A stretch of DNA of 64,000 nucleotides, taken from positions 248,001-312,000 of the forward strand of contig JARKIP010000003.1 in assembly GCA_029990175.1 (NCBI GenBank). The letters run 5' to 3'. This document shows positions 34,900-45,881 of the stretch, piece after piece. The notes beneath the pieces were generated by a model, which was given only the letters and a program-made list of their open reading frames with translations, ran no database searches and was not told where the DNA came from. The stretch comes from Petunia secreta. Taxonomy: Eukaryota > Streptophyta > Magnoliopsida > Solanales > Solanaceae. Numbering within the stretch: position 1 is the stretch's first letter; each line of letters begins with the position of its first letter. The translations under genes were made by a program, and so were the position numbers.

Positions 34900-36526
34900 T
34901 TCACCAGTGGTCACTCAACTATTATTTCATTACCACAAAGTCACTTTTGTTTCATTTGTTATCCAAAAGTCACTAAACTTTGCTCCAGCCTACAACAAAG
35001 TCACTCAAGCCGGATTTTGTTTAAAACTTGCCGAAAAAATGATGTGGCGTCATTAATTAAAAATAATTTTTTAATTAATTTTTGATCTATTAATCTAATT
35101 TTTTAATCCATTAATCTTATTCTACCCAACCCAAACCCATTTCACTACTTTTTTGCCACATTATGTCAGGAATTTCATTACTTTTTTGCCACATTATGCC
35201 AGGGAGCCACATTAGAAATATTTTCAACTAACTGAAGATTCACAGGACAATCTAGTTTAACAGGACATTTCAAAGAAGTAATCTTTAGTTAGTTTCCAAC
35301 TGAGACCTACTGAGTTGTTGTTGTTATTGTATTATCGTTAGACATGTCATTTTTTAAAGGCTTTATATCTGTGTGTCAATTATTTTTAATGCAGTAAGCA
35401 AAAGCAAGGACTGACCTATAAATTAGAGTGTCATATCTTACATGAAGATATACAAATAATTATTTTATCAGTAAAAATTTTGAAATTTGATAAATATTAT
35501 CTACTATATAATTGTTGGGGTACCAAGCAAACAACGAATAACTCAGAAAAATTGAAAGAAAAAAAAAACTGAGAAAAATAAAAATTCGACTTTGTTTGGT
35601 ATCAACTTGTTTGGATGGTTGTTATCAATTGTATCATATCATATTGTTGCTGTATTGTTACTATAAAATAATATTTGTATTAGTTGTTATTTTAAAATTT
35701 TATTATATCATATTGTTAGTCCGTCGTTACATAACGATGAAGAACCTATTTTATGTAAATCGATTTGGTGTGATCGCATCGTTATCATGTCTTTTTTCTC
35801 TCTTCTTTCCCTTAATATTCTCATATATTACTATTTATCTTATCTTTTTTATAGTAACTCTATCACGTATCTTATTATTTTCTTGGCGATATTGTAAATT
35901 CATTCTTCATTTACTAGTATGTTATATCATGAAACGACTGCAAACAATATAATCTATCAAACGTTGAACTCAACAAAACATAAAGTACAATACAATAGAC
36001 ACATTATGAAACCATATACATAACAACAGTCCAAACGAACTGTTATTTTGGTTTTAAAATTTTAAAAATCGACATAACTAGTTTATTTTCATAAATTAAA
36101 AATCGAACCAAACCGATCTAAGTTCGTTCATTTTAATTCATTCCCTGTTCCCCATTTCCCCTTTTTGCATAACCAATTTGACTAACATTACTCAATTTGA
36201 TTAACTAATTAATTCAAAACGAAACAGAAACAAAGAGAAATGGCATCGGTATGAAATGTTTATGTACGACCATGACGTAGTGAAATGTGTTTGAGTTGGG
36301 TAGAATAAGAATAATGTGTTAAGGAATTAGATTAATAGATGAAAAATTAATTAAGAAAATTATTTTTAATTAATGATGCCACATCATTTTTCTGGCAAGT
36401 TTTAAATAAAATATGGTTTGAGTGACTTTGTTGTAGACCGGAGCAAAGTTGAGTGACTTTTGAGTAACAAATTAAATAAAAGTGACTTTGTGGTAATGAC
36501 ACAATAGTTCAGTGACCATCGGTGAA
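34900..36526. mobile_element. Long-TIR DNA transposon (MULE-like), non-autonomous
   Basis: The left end TTCACCAGTGGTCACTCAAC (34,900 on) and the reverse complement of the right end (TTTCACCGATGGTCACTGAA, to about 36,526) continue as imperfect inverted repeats for about 250 bp, through ACCACAAAGTCACTTTT, ACAACAAAGTCACTCAA and ATTCTACCCAAC. The interior is AT-rich without a transposase. I could not find a convincing target duplication. MULE is inferred from TIR length only. Confidence 0.75.
35590..36047. mobile_element. Possible MITE nested in the long-TIR element
   Basis: The left part TTGTTTGGATGGTTGTTATC (from 35,609) and the right part ACAACAGTCCAAACGA (to about 36,039) are imperfect inverted matches, with TATCATATCATATTG-type sequence between. 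The hydrophobic 118-codon frame at 35,596-35,952 is AT-rich repeat DNA and not a membrane protein gene. Confidence 0.5.
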
Positions 36527-36670
36527 ACTGACCCCACGTTCTGTTTAACGTGAAGCATCACATTTATGCTCTTTCGAGGGAGATGGATCCTCGCCCATTC
36601 GAAAGGGATTGACTGCAGCATTTCAATTGATCCAATAGCCAAAGAATATTTTTTGTTACGCCTTTTATTA

Positions 36671-36932
36671 CTCCCTCTATTCTACAAAGATATGCATGTT
36701 TTGGAGTTTTGAGAGTCAAACTTTATAGTTTTGACTGAGAATTTAGACATAGAATCTTTACGTTTTCTGAAGTAATATTTATGTATTTGAAAACTACATA
36801 AAAGTACTATAAATCACACTAATTAATAAATTAAAATTTTTACAACACATATAAAAATATTGTGGTTAAAGAAAAACTTGTTTGATTCTTGAAACCTAAA
36901 ATATGTCAACCTTTGTGTAACGAAGACAGTAG
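36671..36932. mobile_element. Stowaway-like MITE (Tc1/mariner type)
   Basis: 262 bp, starting CTCCCTCTATTCTACAAAGA; its right end in reverse complement is CTACTGTCTTCGTTACACAA then AGGTTGACATATTTTAGG. TA flanks it at 36,669-36,670 and 36,933-36,934, the TA duplication of Stowaway elements. No coding capacity. Confidence 0.8.
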
Positions 36933-37223
36933 TAGATAACACGTAAATATGGAGAATAACAGATCTTTACCATGTCGAATCCTTTATAAACATGTGAGGG
37001 CCGCATAACCACTAGGAAACTGATTGGTGTTGTTGCAGCTGCACTTGCCAAGTTTTATGCCTTTTCTTTTTTCTCTTCATTTACTGCCCGTCTATGACTG
37101 CAGGGGATACCCATCATTACTTCTACTACTAGTACCTTGTGTTATTATCCAGTTATATAAAATCCATCTATCGTTGAATGAATAAATCATGCCATCCAAA
37201 TTAACAGTGCCGGATCTAGCCCT
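36933..37223. other. Spacer between MITE and copia LTR
   Basis: No gene recognised. CAGTGCCGGATCTAGCCC just before the copia LTR is a motif seen in other plant repeats, so this may be old transposon DNA. Confidence 0.4.
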
Positions 37224-37761
37224 TGTTGGGAAATAATATTATACTCAGGAATATTTCCAACAATAATCCACAAGAATTGAAAAGTACAACGACACGAAAT
37301 TTTTTAACGTGTAAAATTTTTTTATCAAAAAGTAAAATAACCACGTATTGAGAGGAGCAAAATAACTTCACTATAGTGAGAAATATTATACACTGTAGTC
37401 ATAGACTACTATACACTCAAAAGAAATAACTCTCTTTATTTTAAAGACACCTCACTATGGTATTGCCCACACTCTCTATTTTTTACACTGACTATTTTTT
37501 TTCAGTCTGTGGAATACATTAAGCAACTACTGCGTTGCTTTGTTTTGATGTGTTCTGAATGTAAAGAAATGATCTCCTTTATAGGAGAAGTTGCCTCCCC
37601 ATCAGCCAATCAAACTTCTCAATTCATTTGCTCGTTGCCAAGCAAATTGAAACGGGCAATTGATACCAACTGCCTACTTTACCACTTCCACCAACCAATC
37701 ACAATTTGTTCTCCTTTTTTTTTTTTTTTTTAATTTGTTATTTAATAAGGTTTGGACCCCA
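37224..37761 (-). repeat. Copia 3' LTR
   Basis: On + it runs TGTTGGGAAATAATATTATA to GGTTTGGACCCCA; 538 bp with TG/CA ends. Next to it, TAAATCTCCCCCCTTTAA is the complement of a purine-rich tract (AAAGGGGGGAGA), which sets the element's direction to -. Confidence 0.88.
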
Positions 37762-37775
37762 TAAATCTCCCCCCT

Positions 37776-39944
37776 TTAATTTTGATTTTTCTTCTTCATT
37801 CCAAGCATTGATCTCATTCTCCGAAAATCTTCAAACTTGAGTGGCTTTGTAAAGATATCTGCAATTTGATCGTGAGACTTCACATACTTGAGCTCTACCT
37901 CCTTCTTGACAATGCATTCTCTGATGAAGTGGTACCTTGTATCTACGTGCTTGCTTAGATCATGATACACTGGATTCTTTGCAAGTGCTTGTGCGGACTT
38001 GTTATCAATACAAATTGTCGTGGCTTCAATTTAAGGAAAATTGAGCTCCTTCAACAATCTTCTCAACTAAATAGCATGACACGTACAAGACATTGCTGCT
38101 ACATATTCGGATTCACAAGTCGAGAGAGTAACAATTCATTGTTTCTTTGAACTCTAGGTAATAACACAATTTTCCAAGAAAAAGACAAAGCCAGTTGTGC
38201 TTTTTCTATCATCAATATCTCCCACAAAATTACTATCACAAAATCCCACAAGATTGAAATCATTAGTAGGAGAATAAAATAGCCCATAGTCAATTATACC
38301 TTTGAGGTAATGGAGAATTCTTCTAGAAACTTTTAAATGAGTTGAGGTAGGAGCTTCCATGAAGCGACTCACTACGCCAACCGCAAAGAGTATATCCGGC
38401 CTCGTACAAGTCAGGTATCTTAAGCTTCCCACAAGACTTTTGAAAAAGGTTGGATTCGCCTTTTCTCCATCATCAAACTTTGACAGCGTTGTCCCACTCT
38501 CCATTGGTGTGTTTACAGGGTTGCAATCAAACATCTTGAATTTCTTCAATATCTCTTTTGTATAGCTTTCTTGAGATATGAAAATGCCTTCCTCCATCTG
38601 CTTCAGTTCCAGACCCTGGTAATATGATATGAGCCCTATGTCCGTCATATCAAACTCACGGGACATAGCTTTTTTGAAATCTTCAAACAAATTGAGGTTA
38701 TTACCCGTAAAAATAAGATCATCAACATAAAGACAGACAAGTAAAATATCTCCATTAGTATGAACTTTAATATAAAGAGCATATTCATGGACAACGAGTA
38801 AACCCATTATCTTGAAAATACTTGTCGATGCGACTATTCCACGCCCTTGGAGCTTGCTTCAATCCATATAAGGCTTTGTTCAATCTAAGCACTTTATCTT
38901 CATGGTTTTTGGCCTCAAAGCCCAATGGTTGCTCAACATAGATTTCTTCTTCAAGATAGCCATTTAAGAAGGCTGACTTGACATCAAGTTGATGGTTCTT
39001 CCACTTCATTTGTGCTGCCAAAGAGATAAGCAATCGGATCGTCTCCATGCGGGCAACAGGTGCATAGACTTCATCATAGTCAATTCCATGCCTTTGTTTG
39101 TAGCCTTTAGACACAAGTCTTGCCTTGTATCTTTCTATATCTCCATCAGCATTCTTCTTTGCCTTGTATACCCATTTCATTCCAATTGGTCGATGACCCT
39201 TGGGAAGAGTTGTTAACTCCCAAGTATTGTTCTTCTCTATTGATTTGATCTCTTCCTCCATGGCTTGTCTCCACTTTTTGTCTGTAACAGCTTCATCAAA
39301 GTTCATTGGTTCACTATCAGCAAAGAGACAATAAAAAAAATCAAAATTAGTAATTTGATCTGTATTGTCGTAGAGTTCTGCAACTGTCCACGTTCTTTCA
39401 GGCGCTTCATTTGAACTTCCTGGAGAGGAAGGAGATGCAACTTTGGTTGGGGATAGAGGTGGAGTTGTATCTTGTAAGGGTTCCTCGACCTCTTGTGTTT
39501 CTTCTTCATCATCTTCACAGTACGGAAGAAAATCATATGTGTTTTCTTCCTGAGACTCCCAATTCCATGTCGCTTCTTCATCAAATTCAACATCACGACT
39601 CACCACCACTTTTCCATTACCAGGGTTGTATAACTTGCAGCCTTTTGAACTCGTGTCATATCCAATAAACACGTGCTTGACACTTCGATCATCAAGTTTA
39701 GCTCTTCCTTAATGTTGCACATGAGCGTAGGCTATGCTCCCAAAGATTCTCAAGTGATTGACACTTGGCTTCCTTCCGCTCCATGCTTCTTGAGGAGTTT
39801 GATCTCTAACATTTCTTGTTGGAGATCTGTTGCTCAAATAAACTGCACAAGAAACAGCTTCAGCCCAAAATTCCTTGGGCATGCTTTTAGCTTTCAACAT
39901 ACACCTAGCCATATTAAGAATTGTTCTATTCTTTCTTTCAGACT
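37776..39944 (-). pseudogene. Copia pol: integrase end, reverse transcriptase, RNase H
   Basis: In order on -: integrase tail (MARCMLKAKSMPKEFWAEAV, HLRIFGSIAYAHVQ then a stop at 39,709, resuming VFIGYDTSSKGCKLYNP), an acidic linker, reverse transcriptase (WKNHQLDVKSAFLNGYLEEE, ALYGLKQAPRAWNSRIDKYF, then LVCLYVDDLIFTGNN with the YVDD catalytic aspartates, and GSLRYLTCTRPDI), and RNase H (FCDSNFVGD, KSTTGFVFFL, HVDTRYHFIRE, VKSHDQIADIFTKPL). A frameshift at about 38,795 splits RT between RCP and YALYIK. A DNA-copying enzyme when intact; inactive here. Confidence 0.92.
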
Positions 39945-40085
39945 GTATCAGACTTATTCAATAGCTATTTCACATTGTTTCAATAAAGTTTTAGACTGTA
40001 TCATACTGTTTCAACACCATTTCTGTATCAGATTGTTTCAACAACTGTTTCAGATTGTTTCAACGCCGTTTCAGACTGTAGTAAA
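39945..40085. repeat. TTTCAGACTGT / TGTTTCAAC short tandem repeats
   Basis: Degenerate 20-25 bp units such as GACTGTATCATACTGTTTCAAC and CAGATTGTTTCAACAAC-type. Related to 1-119, where the same motif abuts P450 exon 1a. Confidence 0.7.
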
Positions 40086-40510
40086 GCCTAAAATGGTTCA
40101 CCAACACTCCGTTTAAAAGCTAAAAATTAAATTTGAAATATTAAGCATCTCTTAACCAATAAGAACAACATTCCAAAAACTCGAATCAACAACAAAAAAA
40201 AAAAGAAAAGTCTAACATCATGGAACAACCAATCGGCGACTTAAAGGAGGAGTGAACCAGTTGACGGCAAGTTTAGGAAACTATCTCTAACTTCAACAAC
40301 TAGCTGATCCTGAAACTCTCTCCATTGCTTTTCATTTGTTCCTTTCTCCAATCTTTGGGTCGATTGGAAGCTTAATTTATACGAATAAATTAATCTGAGA
40401 TCACTAACTTCCTTGAATATTTGTACAAGCATTATATTTTCAAACTAGATTTTCAAAGAATTCGGAACTTTAAACACATAAAGATTAAATCATGTATTCG
40501 CCCCGTACAT
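40086..40510. other. 5' flank and intron remnant of P450 copy 3
   Basis: From about 40,410 (CTTGAATATTTGTACAAGCA) it matches the 3' end of intron 1 in copies 1 and 2. At 40,240-40,400 the - strand reads RLEKGTNEKQWREFQDQLVV, which looks like coding sequence of an unrelated gene but which I cannot name. Exon 1a is absent. Confidence 0.5.
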
Positions 40511-41198
40511 GTAATGAAGATGGAGAAAGAAATAGGGCTCACAAAGCAATTATAAGACTCTTTGAATTGATGGGGCCACTGTAGTGGCTGATATTTTACC
40601 TTATTTAAAATGCTTAAACATAGGAGGCCATGAGAAGGCCATGAAAGAGATAGCCATAGAAATGGATTGTCTTGTTGAAGACGGTTTAGCGGATCATAAA
40701 ACAAAGAGGAAATTAAGAGGAATTAAATCTGGAGATGAAGAAGATTTTATGGATGTTATTCTCTCTATTTGTGAAGATAAATATTTTCCTGGTTTTGATG
40801 CTGATACCGCTACCAAAGCTACAAGTTTGGTAAGTTCATCATCATCTTCTTAACAGACATCTATTTTGTCCCTAATTATATATTCTGTTTCTTTACTTTA
40901 AAAGTCACATTAAGATAATGAGATTGCTTATGTTAAATATTAGATTGGTAACTTAAATATGAAAGGTAAGCTAATTTTAAGCCAATGTGGCGTCCTGGCT
41001 TATAGTAGCTTGCTTAGGTGGCTTTTAAGTGAGATTTATATGGTTTTTTGACTATATTGAGAAAGCATTCATAAGTTTGAGTGATACTATACCGGCAAAA
41101 AGTTGTTTAATTCTGTAATACAATGACTTTTCTAGAAAAAATATAAGTTTGATTATCATTTGAGAAATTAACTACGGGAATGGCGAGTAAAATTTACG

Positions 41199-42434
41199 GC
41201 AAAATGGCTAAAATGCCCCCCTAAAGTTGTCCCGAAATGCCCTTACCCCCCTGAACACGATCAAAACATATTATTTACCCCCCCTTATAACATCTGACAC
41301 CAAAGAGAGTGTATTACACTCTCCTAAAGAGAGTGAGATGGAAAAAAATTATTAAAAGTTTATTTTTTCAGCATATCTCAGTTTAAAATTTTTATTACAC
41401 TTTTATTTTGGGTCCTTTTTTTGTCTCTTCATCTTTTTTTCTTTCTTCTCTATCAATTACAACTCCGACCACCAGAAAATAATTCTGGCCATCAAAAAAT
41501 GTCCGGGACCTTTGGAATGTCATAACTAGCAACATTACAATTTTGTACTGCTTCGTGTGGTAATAGTAAAGGAGTTGGTGGATACAACCACAATGTTTCT
41601 TTATAAATTTTGGAATTCAGATTCTTCAAGACTTCAACCCACCTCTGTTTGTACAATTTCATATCTATCTTTTCTTGGGCTTTTATTATAACGCGTGGAT
41701 TGTTCAGTAATAGGGACATTACCCATGCCAACTAGCAACATTGCTGGCTAACGTCATCGGAAAAGGAATATGAATGGATCCATCCCCGTTTTTGTCCCAA
41801 AACCAAGACCTTGTTCTCTCCGTCCCCATTTTTGTCTCTCTCTTAATTCACGTTTTTAACAATTTTTAAATATGAAAATTTTAGTAACTTAATTAAGACC
41901 TTGAACAGGAACCATCATCATCGTTTTTCTTTGTTATGTGACAGAGTCCTCGTTATCATTTTCATTTTCATCTTCGCCTTCATTCTCAGCGATATTTTTC
42001 TCTTCTTAGAATGCTTCCTTTCATCATCTTAAGAGGAAGATGCTGATATGGCAGGGCCACGCCGGGTCCGACTCGGAATAGACTCAGCTGCAGCGGTAGA
42101 GACGGCTCCATGATCATCTCCATCTCTACAAGTCTCTCTCTATATTCTTTCTCAGTCTCTCTTGTTTTAGTTCTTGAACAGTTTCTTTTGTTTTCTTTTT
42201 CTTTTTATTTTTCCTTTGGGTCATTTATTAAAAGAATGAAATATAGTATTTTTTTATAAGACACGTGGCAATCTGTGATTGGCGCGTGAATCTCAACTTT
42301 TTTGTTAAGACTGTGTTTGACCAAAGAGGGGACATTCAATACCACTTCAAACAGGTTCGGGGGGGGGGGGTGATAGGTCCCTCACAAAGTTAAAGGTTCT
42401 AACGCTCGTTTCGTGACAACTTTCGGGGTATTTT
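41199..42434. mobile_element. MULE-like element in intron 2 of P450 copy 3, carrying a P450 fragment
   Basis: Copies 1 and 2 are continuous where copy 3 has this 1.2 kb insert. The left end AAAATGCCCCCCTAAAGTTG then TCCCGAAATGCCC, and the right end in reverse complement AAAATACCCCGAAAGTTGTC then ACGAAACGAG, form an imperfect inverted repeat. The interior has a short AT-rich part, a P450-like segment on the - strand (41,505-41,731) and several CT-rich runs. No transposase. Exact ends and a target duplication could not be fixed. Confidence 0.65.
41505..41731 (-). pseudogene. P450 fragment captured inside the MULE-like element
   Basis: The - strand translation is AWVMSLLLNNPRVIIKAQEK, then KQRWVE, KETLWLYPPTPLLLPHEAVQ and NCNVASYDIPK: the J to K helix region of a CYP82-like P450, with ExxR read as KETLWLYPP (arginine changed to tryptophan). 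It differs clearly from the host copy (PHEAVQNCNVASYDIPK against PHQSMEDCIISSYNIPI) and lies on the opposite strand, so it came from another P450 gene. Confidence 0.83.
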
Positions 42435-43794
42435 ATGCAATTGTAGTATATATGACCTGATTTTTTTTCCATTCCGTGTATTCTGTAAGCTAATAGCACT
42501 TCCATATATTTGTCTCTGGTTTGTGCTTAAATTTATGTTCTGTGGAGTTGCTTGCTGAAATTTTCTTATTTGGCTTTGGTAGAACCTGCTGTCTGCGGCC
42601 ACTGACACCACGATCGTAACTCTAACATGGACATTGTCTTTAATCCTCAACAACTACTAAGTATTGAAAAAGGTCCAAGATGAGCTAGACAAATGTGTTG
42701 GAAAGAACAAATATATTCAAGAGTCTTATATCAAGGACTTAGTTTATCTTCAAGCTATTGTTAAGGAATCCTTACATTTATATCCTGCTGCACCACTCTT
42801 GGTACCTCACCAGTCGATGGAAGATTGTATTATTAGTAGCTACAATATACCAATAGACACTCGCTTGTTGGTAAATATTTGGAAGATTCATTACGATCAA
42901 AATATATGGCCAAATCCTCACGAATTTAAGCTAGATAGGTTCTTGAAGACAGATAAAGATGTTGATGTAAGAGGCAATCACTTTGAGTTGATACCATTTG
43001 ATAGTGGAAGAAGAATGTGTCTTTTATAGTAGCTGTGTTGTTACATGGCTTTGAATTTAAAAGGCCTTCAGATGAACCAATTGATATGAGTGAGAGCTTT
43101 CGATTGACAATTATCAAAGCTTTTGACACGACCCGGAATCCGGTTAGGCCATGCGGGCACCCGATATCCTCCCCTAAATCTGTCGGGCGAACTCTTACCA
43201 ATTAAATTAGGAAAATAGATATAATTCAATTCATAAATAAGAACAGGACTTAGAAAAAAAACACTGACATACTAATACCTCTAAGCTGTACAAAAGAAAT
43301 TACAGCTAACTACCCAACATACTAGGTTTAGGACTATCAAGACTAGACATCTAAGAGTACGAAAGAAGATAGATACCTCCTGAAAGGAGAAAAATGCAAC
43401 TGAAATAATAAACATGAAACTGGCGGCCATTCTGAATAAAAGCTGGCTCACCCTGACTGCTGAAGTCGTCTTCACTCCTTCACAACGTGGCGAACTCAAT
43501 CCTGGAGCGAACCTGCCGAAACGAATTAGATAGACAAGAACAAATAATAAACAAGGGTGAATCAAAAGGACTCAACAAGCGGGGCAGACTAGCCACCTCA
43601 AAGAATAGGATAGCTAGCCAGGGAGAAGAAAAACAGGTAAACCAAATCTATCTTATTTAAACTATAAAAAAGGCAGAGCCAGATAATAACTGGAAAAACG
43701 TATGGAATGATAAACTCATAAGCAACCAGGGACATAAGATAGACAGAACATATATGTTTTTAAGTATCCCAAACATATCAACAATCAGCAATAC

Positions 43795-43915
43795 ATATTA
43801 TCGCAGCGTGCAACCCGATCCATATATTCATACTGTTGAGGCGTGCAACCCGATCCGTATATTTATACTGTTGCGGCCTGCAACCCGATCTATATTCATA
43901 CTGTCAGCGTGCAGC
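43795..43915. repeat. Minisatellite C in the E5 3' LTR
   Basis: About three copies of the 35 bp TGCAACCCGATCC unit. Confidence 0.85.
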
Positions 43916-44074
43916 CCCAGATACAAGCCAGGAATGTATAGGCACACTGAGATATGTCCACAATATAGTATACATACCGCATACACAAAATACAACACAA
44001 TAGTCAGCATGCAGTACAATGAAATGGGATGAATGCAGTATGATGCAATGGAGTCACATATACCTGATACCTAT

Positions 44075-44600
44075 CTCCAGTGCGGGACTCTCATCGTCTA
44101 TCAGGAGATATATGCAATAATGACCCTTCACCGGCTCGGGACTCTCATCGATTACCGGGAAGTATATGCAATAATGACCCTTCACTAGCTCGGGACTCTC
44201 ATCGATTACCGGGAAGTATATGCAATAATGACCCTTCACCGGTGCGGGAATCTCATCACCCACCGGGAAGTATATGCAATTATAACCCTTCACCAGCTCG
44301 GGACTCTCATCGATTACCGGAAAGTATATGCAGTAATGACACTTCACCAGTGCGGGGCTCTCATCGCCAATCGGGAAGTATATGCAATTCACCGGATCGG
44401 GACTCTCATCGATTACTGGGAAGTATATGCAATAATAACCCTTCACCGGTGCGGGACTCTCATCGCCAACCGGGAAGTATATGAAATAATGACCCTTCAC
44501 CGGTGCGGGACTTTCATCGCCAACCGGGAAGTATATGCAATAATGACCCTTCACCGGTGCGGGACTCTCATCGCCAACCGGGAAGTATATGCAATGCTCA
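44075..44600. repeat. Minisatellite B in the E5 3' LTR
   Basis: About ten copies of the 54 bp unit, one shortened (around 44,385-44,400), again with GATTACC and GCCAACC variants. Repetitive 18-residue frames on both strands are by-products. Confidence 0.93.
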
Positions 44601-45881
44601 AAACCAGAATGCAATGCTCATATGCTCAATGCAATACCAACAACAGGGCATAACATATAATATATAATGTAAATTCAAAGCTAAGGCGTAATGAGTAAGC
44701 CTATCGGCAGCTACACACATAAAGAACATGTGGTAGAATATCCACAAGGCCAAGGGCCTCCAAAGAAATGGATATAAACGCTTACCTTATTTCAAAGTGC
44801 TACTCAACACCCGCTTTATCCTTTGGATTTACTTCCCAAACGATCTTGCCTATTCAATAAGTAGAAAATATATCAAATTAGGTTAAAAGCTTCATTCCCT
44901 ACATCTTAGGGTAATCCGGTTAGGAACCTGATACCCTATTCGCATACGCGATAGGCAGGCCAGGCCTATGTACATGGTTTAAGGTCACATAACCAAACCC
45001 TAAATAAATTACATTTATATGTTGCCCATAACTCACTGAGTACGAATATATACTCAATTCTATTATCAGTGTCCAATTAACCCTTTATACTATTAATTGA
45101 ACTTATTAAAACGATGTCTAATATCTCAATTTTTACAGTCAGAATATATTCAAACACACGTAATAAACTAAAATAATGCAATAAGATCATTACCTGAATG
45201 TTTTGGGGGTATAAATTCTACTTTTCTCCGGCTCTTTTCTCATTTTTTGGTATTTTTCTCTTCCTCCCCGTCATTTCATTTTCTTTCCGTTTCATATTTT
45301 TCATGCTTCTGTTTCTATATACTACTAGCTCGTCCTTAGCTTTACCCACCGCCTTTCTTTCTTTTCTTTTTTTGTCTTTTTCTTTTATTTTATTTTCTTT
45401 TCTCGATGAAAATTAAAACGGAACTCTACGAAATTCGAAATGATCCCAAATTTCTGAAGTAAGTTATACAAAATATATGTAACATACTTGCTAAGGTGGA
45501 TCTCAAATCGGACACCCAAAACTCAATATGCAAATTAAATGGAAAAAGGTCAAATTATTTAACTTTCGGCATTTCAGCGGAAACTAGCCGAACAACCTCG
45601 AAATTCACTTTCGAAAGTTCACCAAAGTCACAAATAATCATACGAACCTAACAGCGCTTTCCGATTTTGAATCGGAGTTTATTCACCAAAATCGAGCTCG
45701 AAAATCTCTTTTTAATATTTATCGACAATAAAAACTAAAATCTTCTTCTGATACGTACCAAACGAGGTCTGATTTAGCTCAAATTTTATAGACAAGTACT
45801 AATAGACCTTACTAAGATTTTAAAATTATCGAAACGTCAATCGGAATCCTAACTCCCGAAACGACTACCAAGGTCGTTTCA

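Larger units (their letters stand above)
37224..39944 (-). mobile_element. Ty1-copia retrotransposon, 5' half missing
   Basis: Complete 3' LTR (37,224-37,761), polypurine tract and the pol region back to the integrase, then truncated at 39,944, where TGTTTCA-type repeats of the P450 segment begin. No 5' LTR, PBS or gag. Confidence 0.88.
40511..43133 (+). pseudogene. CYP82-type cytochrome P450 (copy 3), both ends lost
   Basis: Exon 1b (40,511-40,829) follows GTACAT where the other copies have TTACAG, so the acceptor AG is lost. One G is deleted near 40,577 (frameshift before VVADILPYL). It ends DADTATKATSL with a good GTAAG donor. Intron 2 holds a MULE-like insert. Exon 2 (42,583-43,133) reads AATDTT, a stop in NNY-stop-VLKK, ESLHLYPAAP (ExxR arginine changed to histidine), FKLDRF, FDSGRRMC, then about 30 bp missing after the haem cysteine, and FIVAVLLHGFEFKRPSDEPI. 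It stops at LTIIKA where the E5 LTR begins at 43,134. Confidence 0.92.
43134..45881 (-). repeat. E5 3' LTR (subtype B), complete
   Basis: TGACACGACCCGGAATCCGG to AAGGTCGTTTCA; 2748 bp, the longest LTR of the family because of its arrays. TTCTCCTCCACTT after it is the polypurine tract in reverse. Confidence 0.92.

Noticed and set aside
35596..35952. Hydrophobic 118-codon frame resembling a membrane protein
   Set aside because: AT-rich interior of a TIR element; hydrophobicity follows from T-rich codons.
40241..40432. - strand frame with a protein-like stretch (RLEKGTNEKQWREF)
   Set aside because: Could be a relic exon of another gene, but I cannot name a family and it has no supporting signals.
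41199..42434. A 9 bp target duplication for the MULE-like insert
   Set aside because: Candidate words near the ends (GCAAAATGG and GCAATTGTA) do not match well enough to claim.
29840..44600. CRISPR-like regularly spaced repeats
   Set aside because: The units are head-to-tail minisatellites without unique spacers, in plant LTRs.
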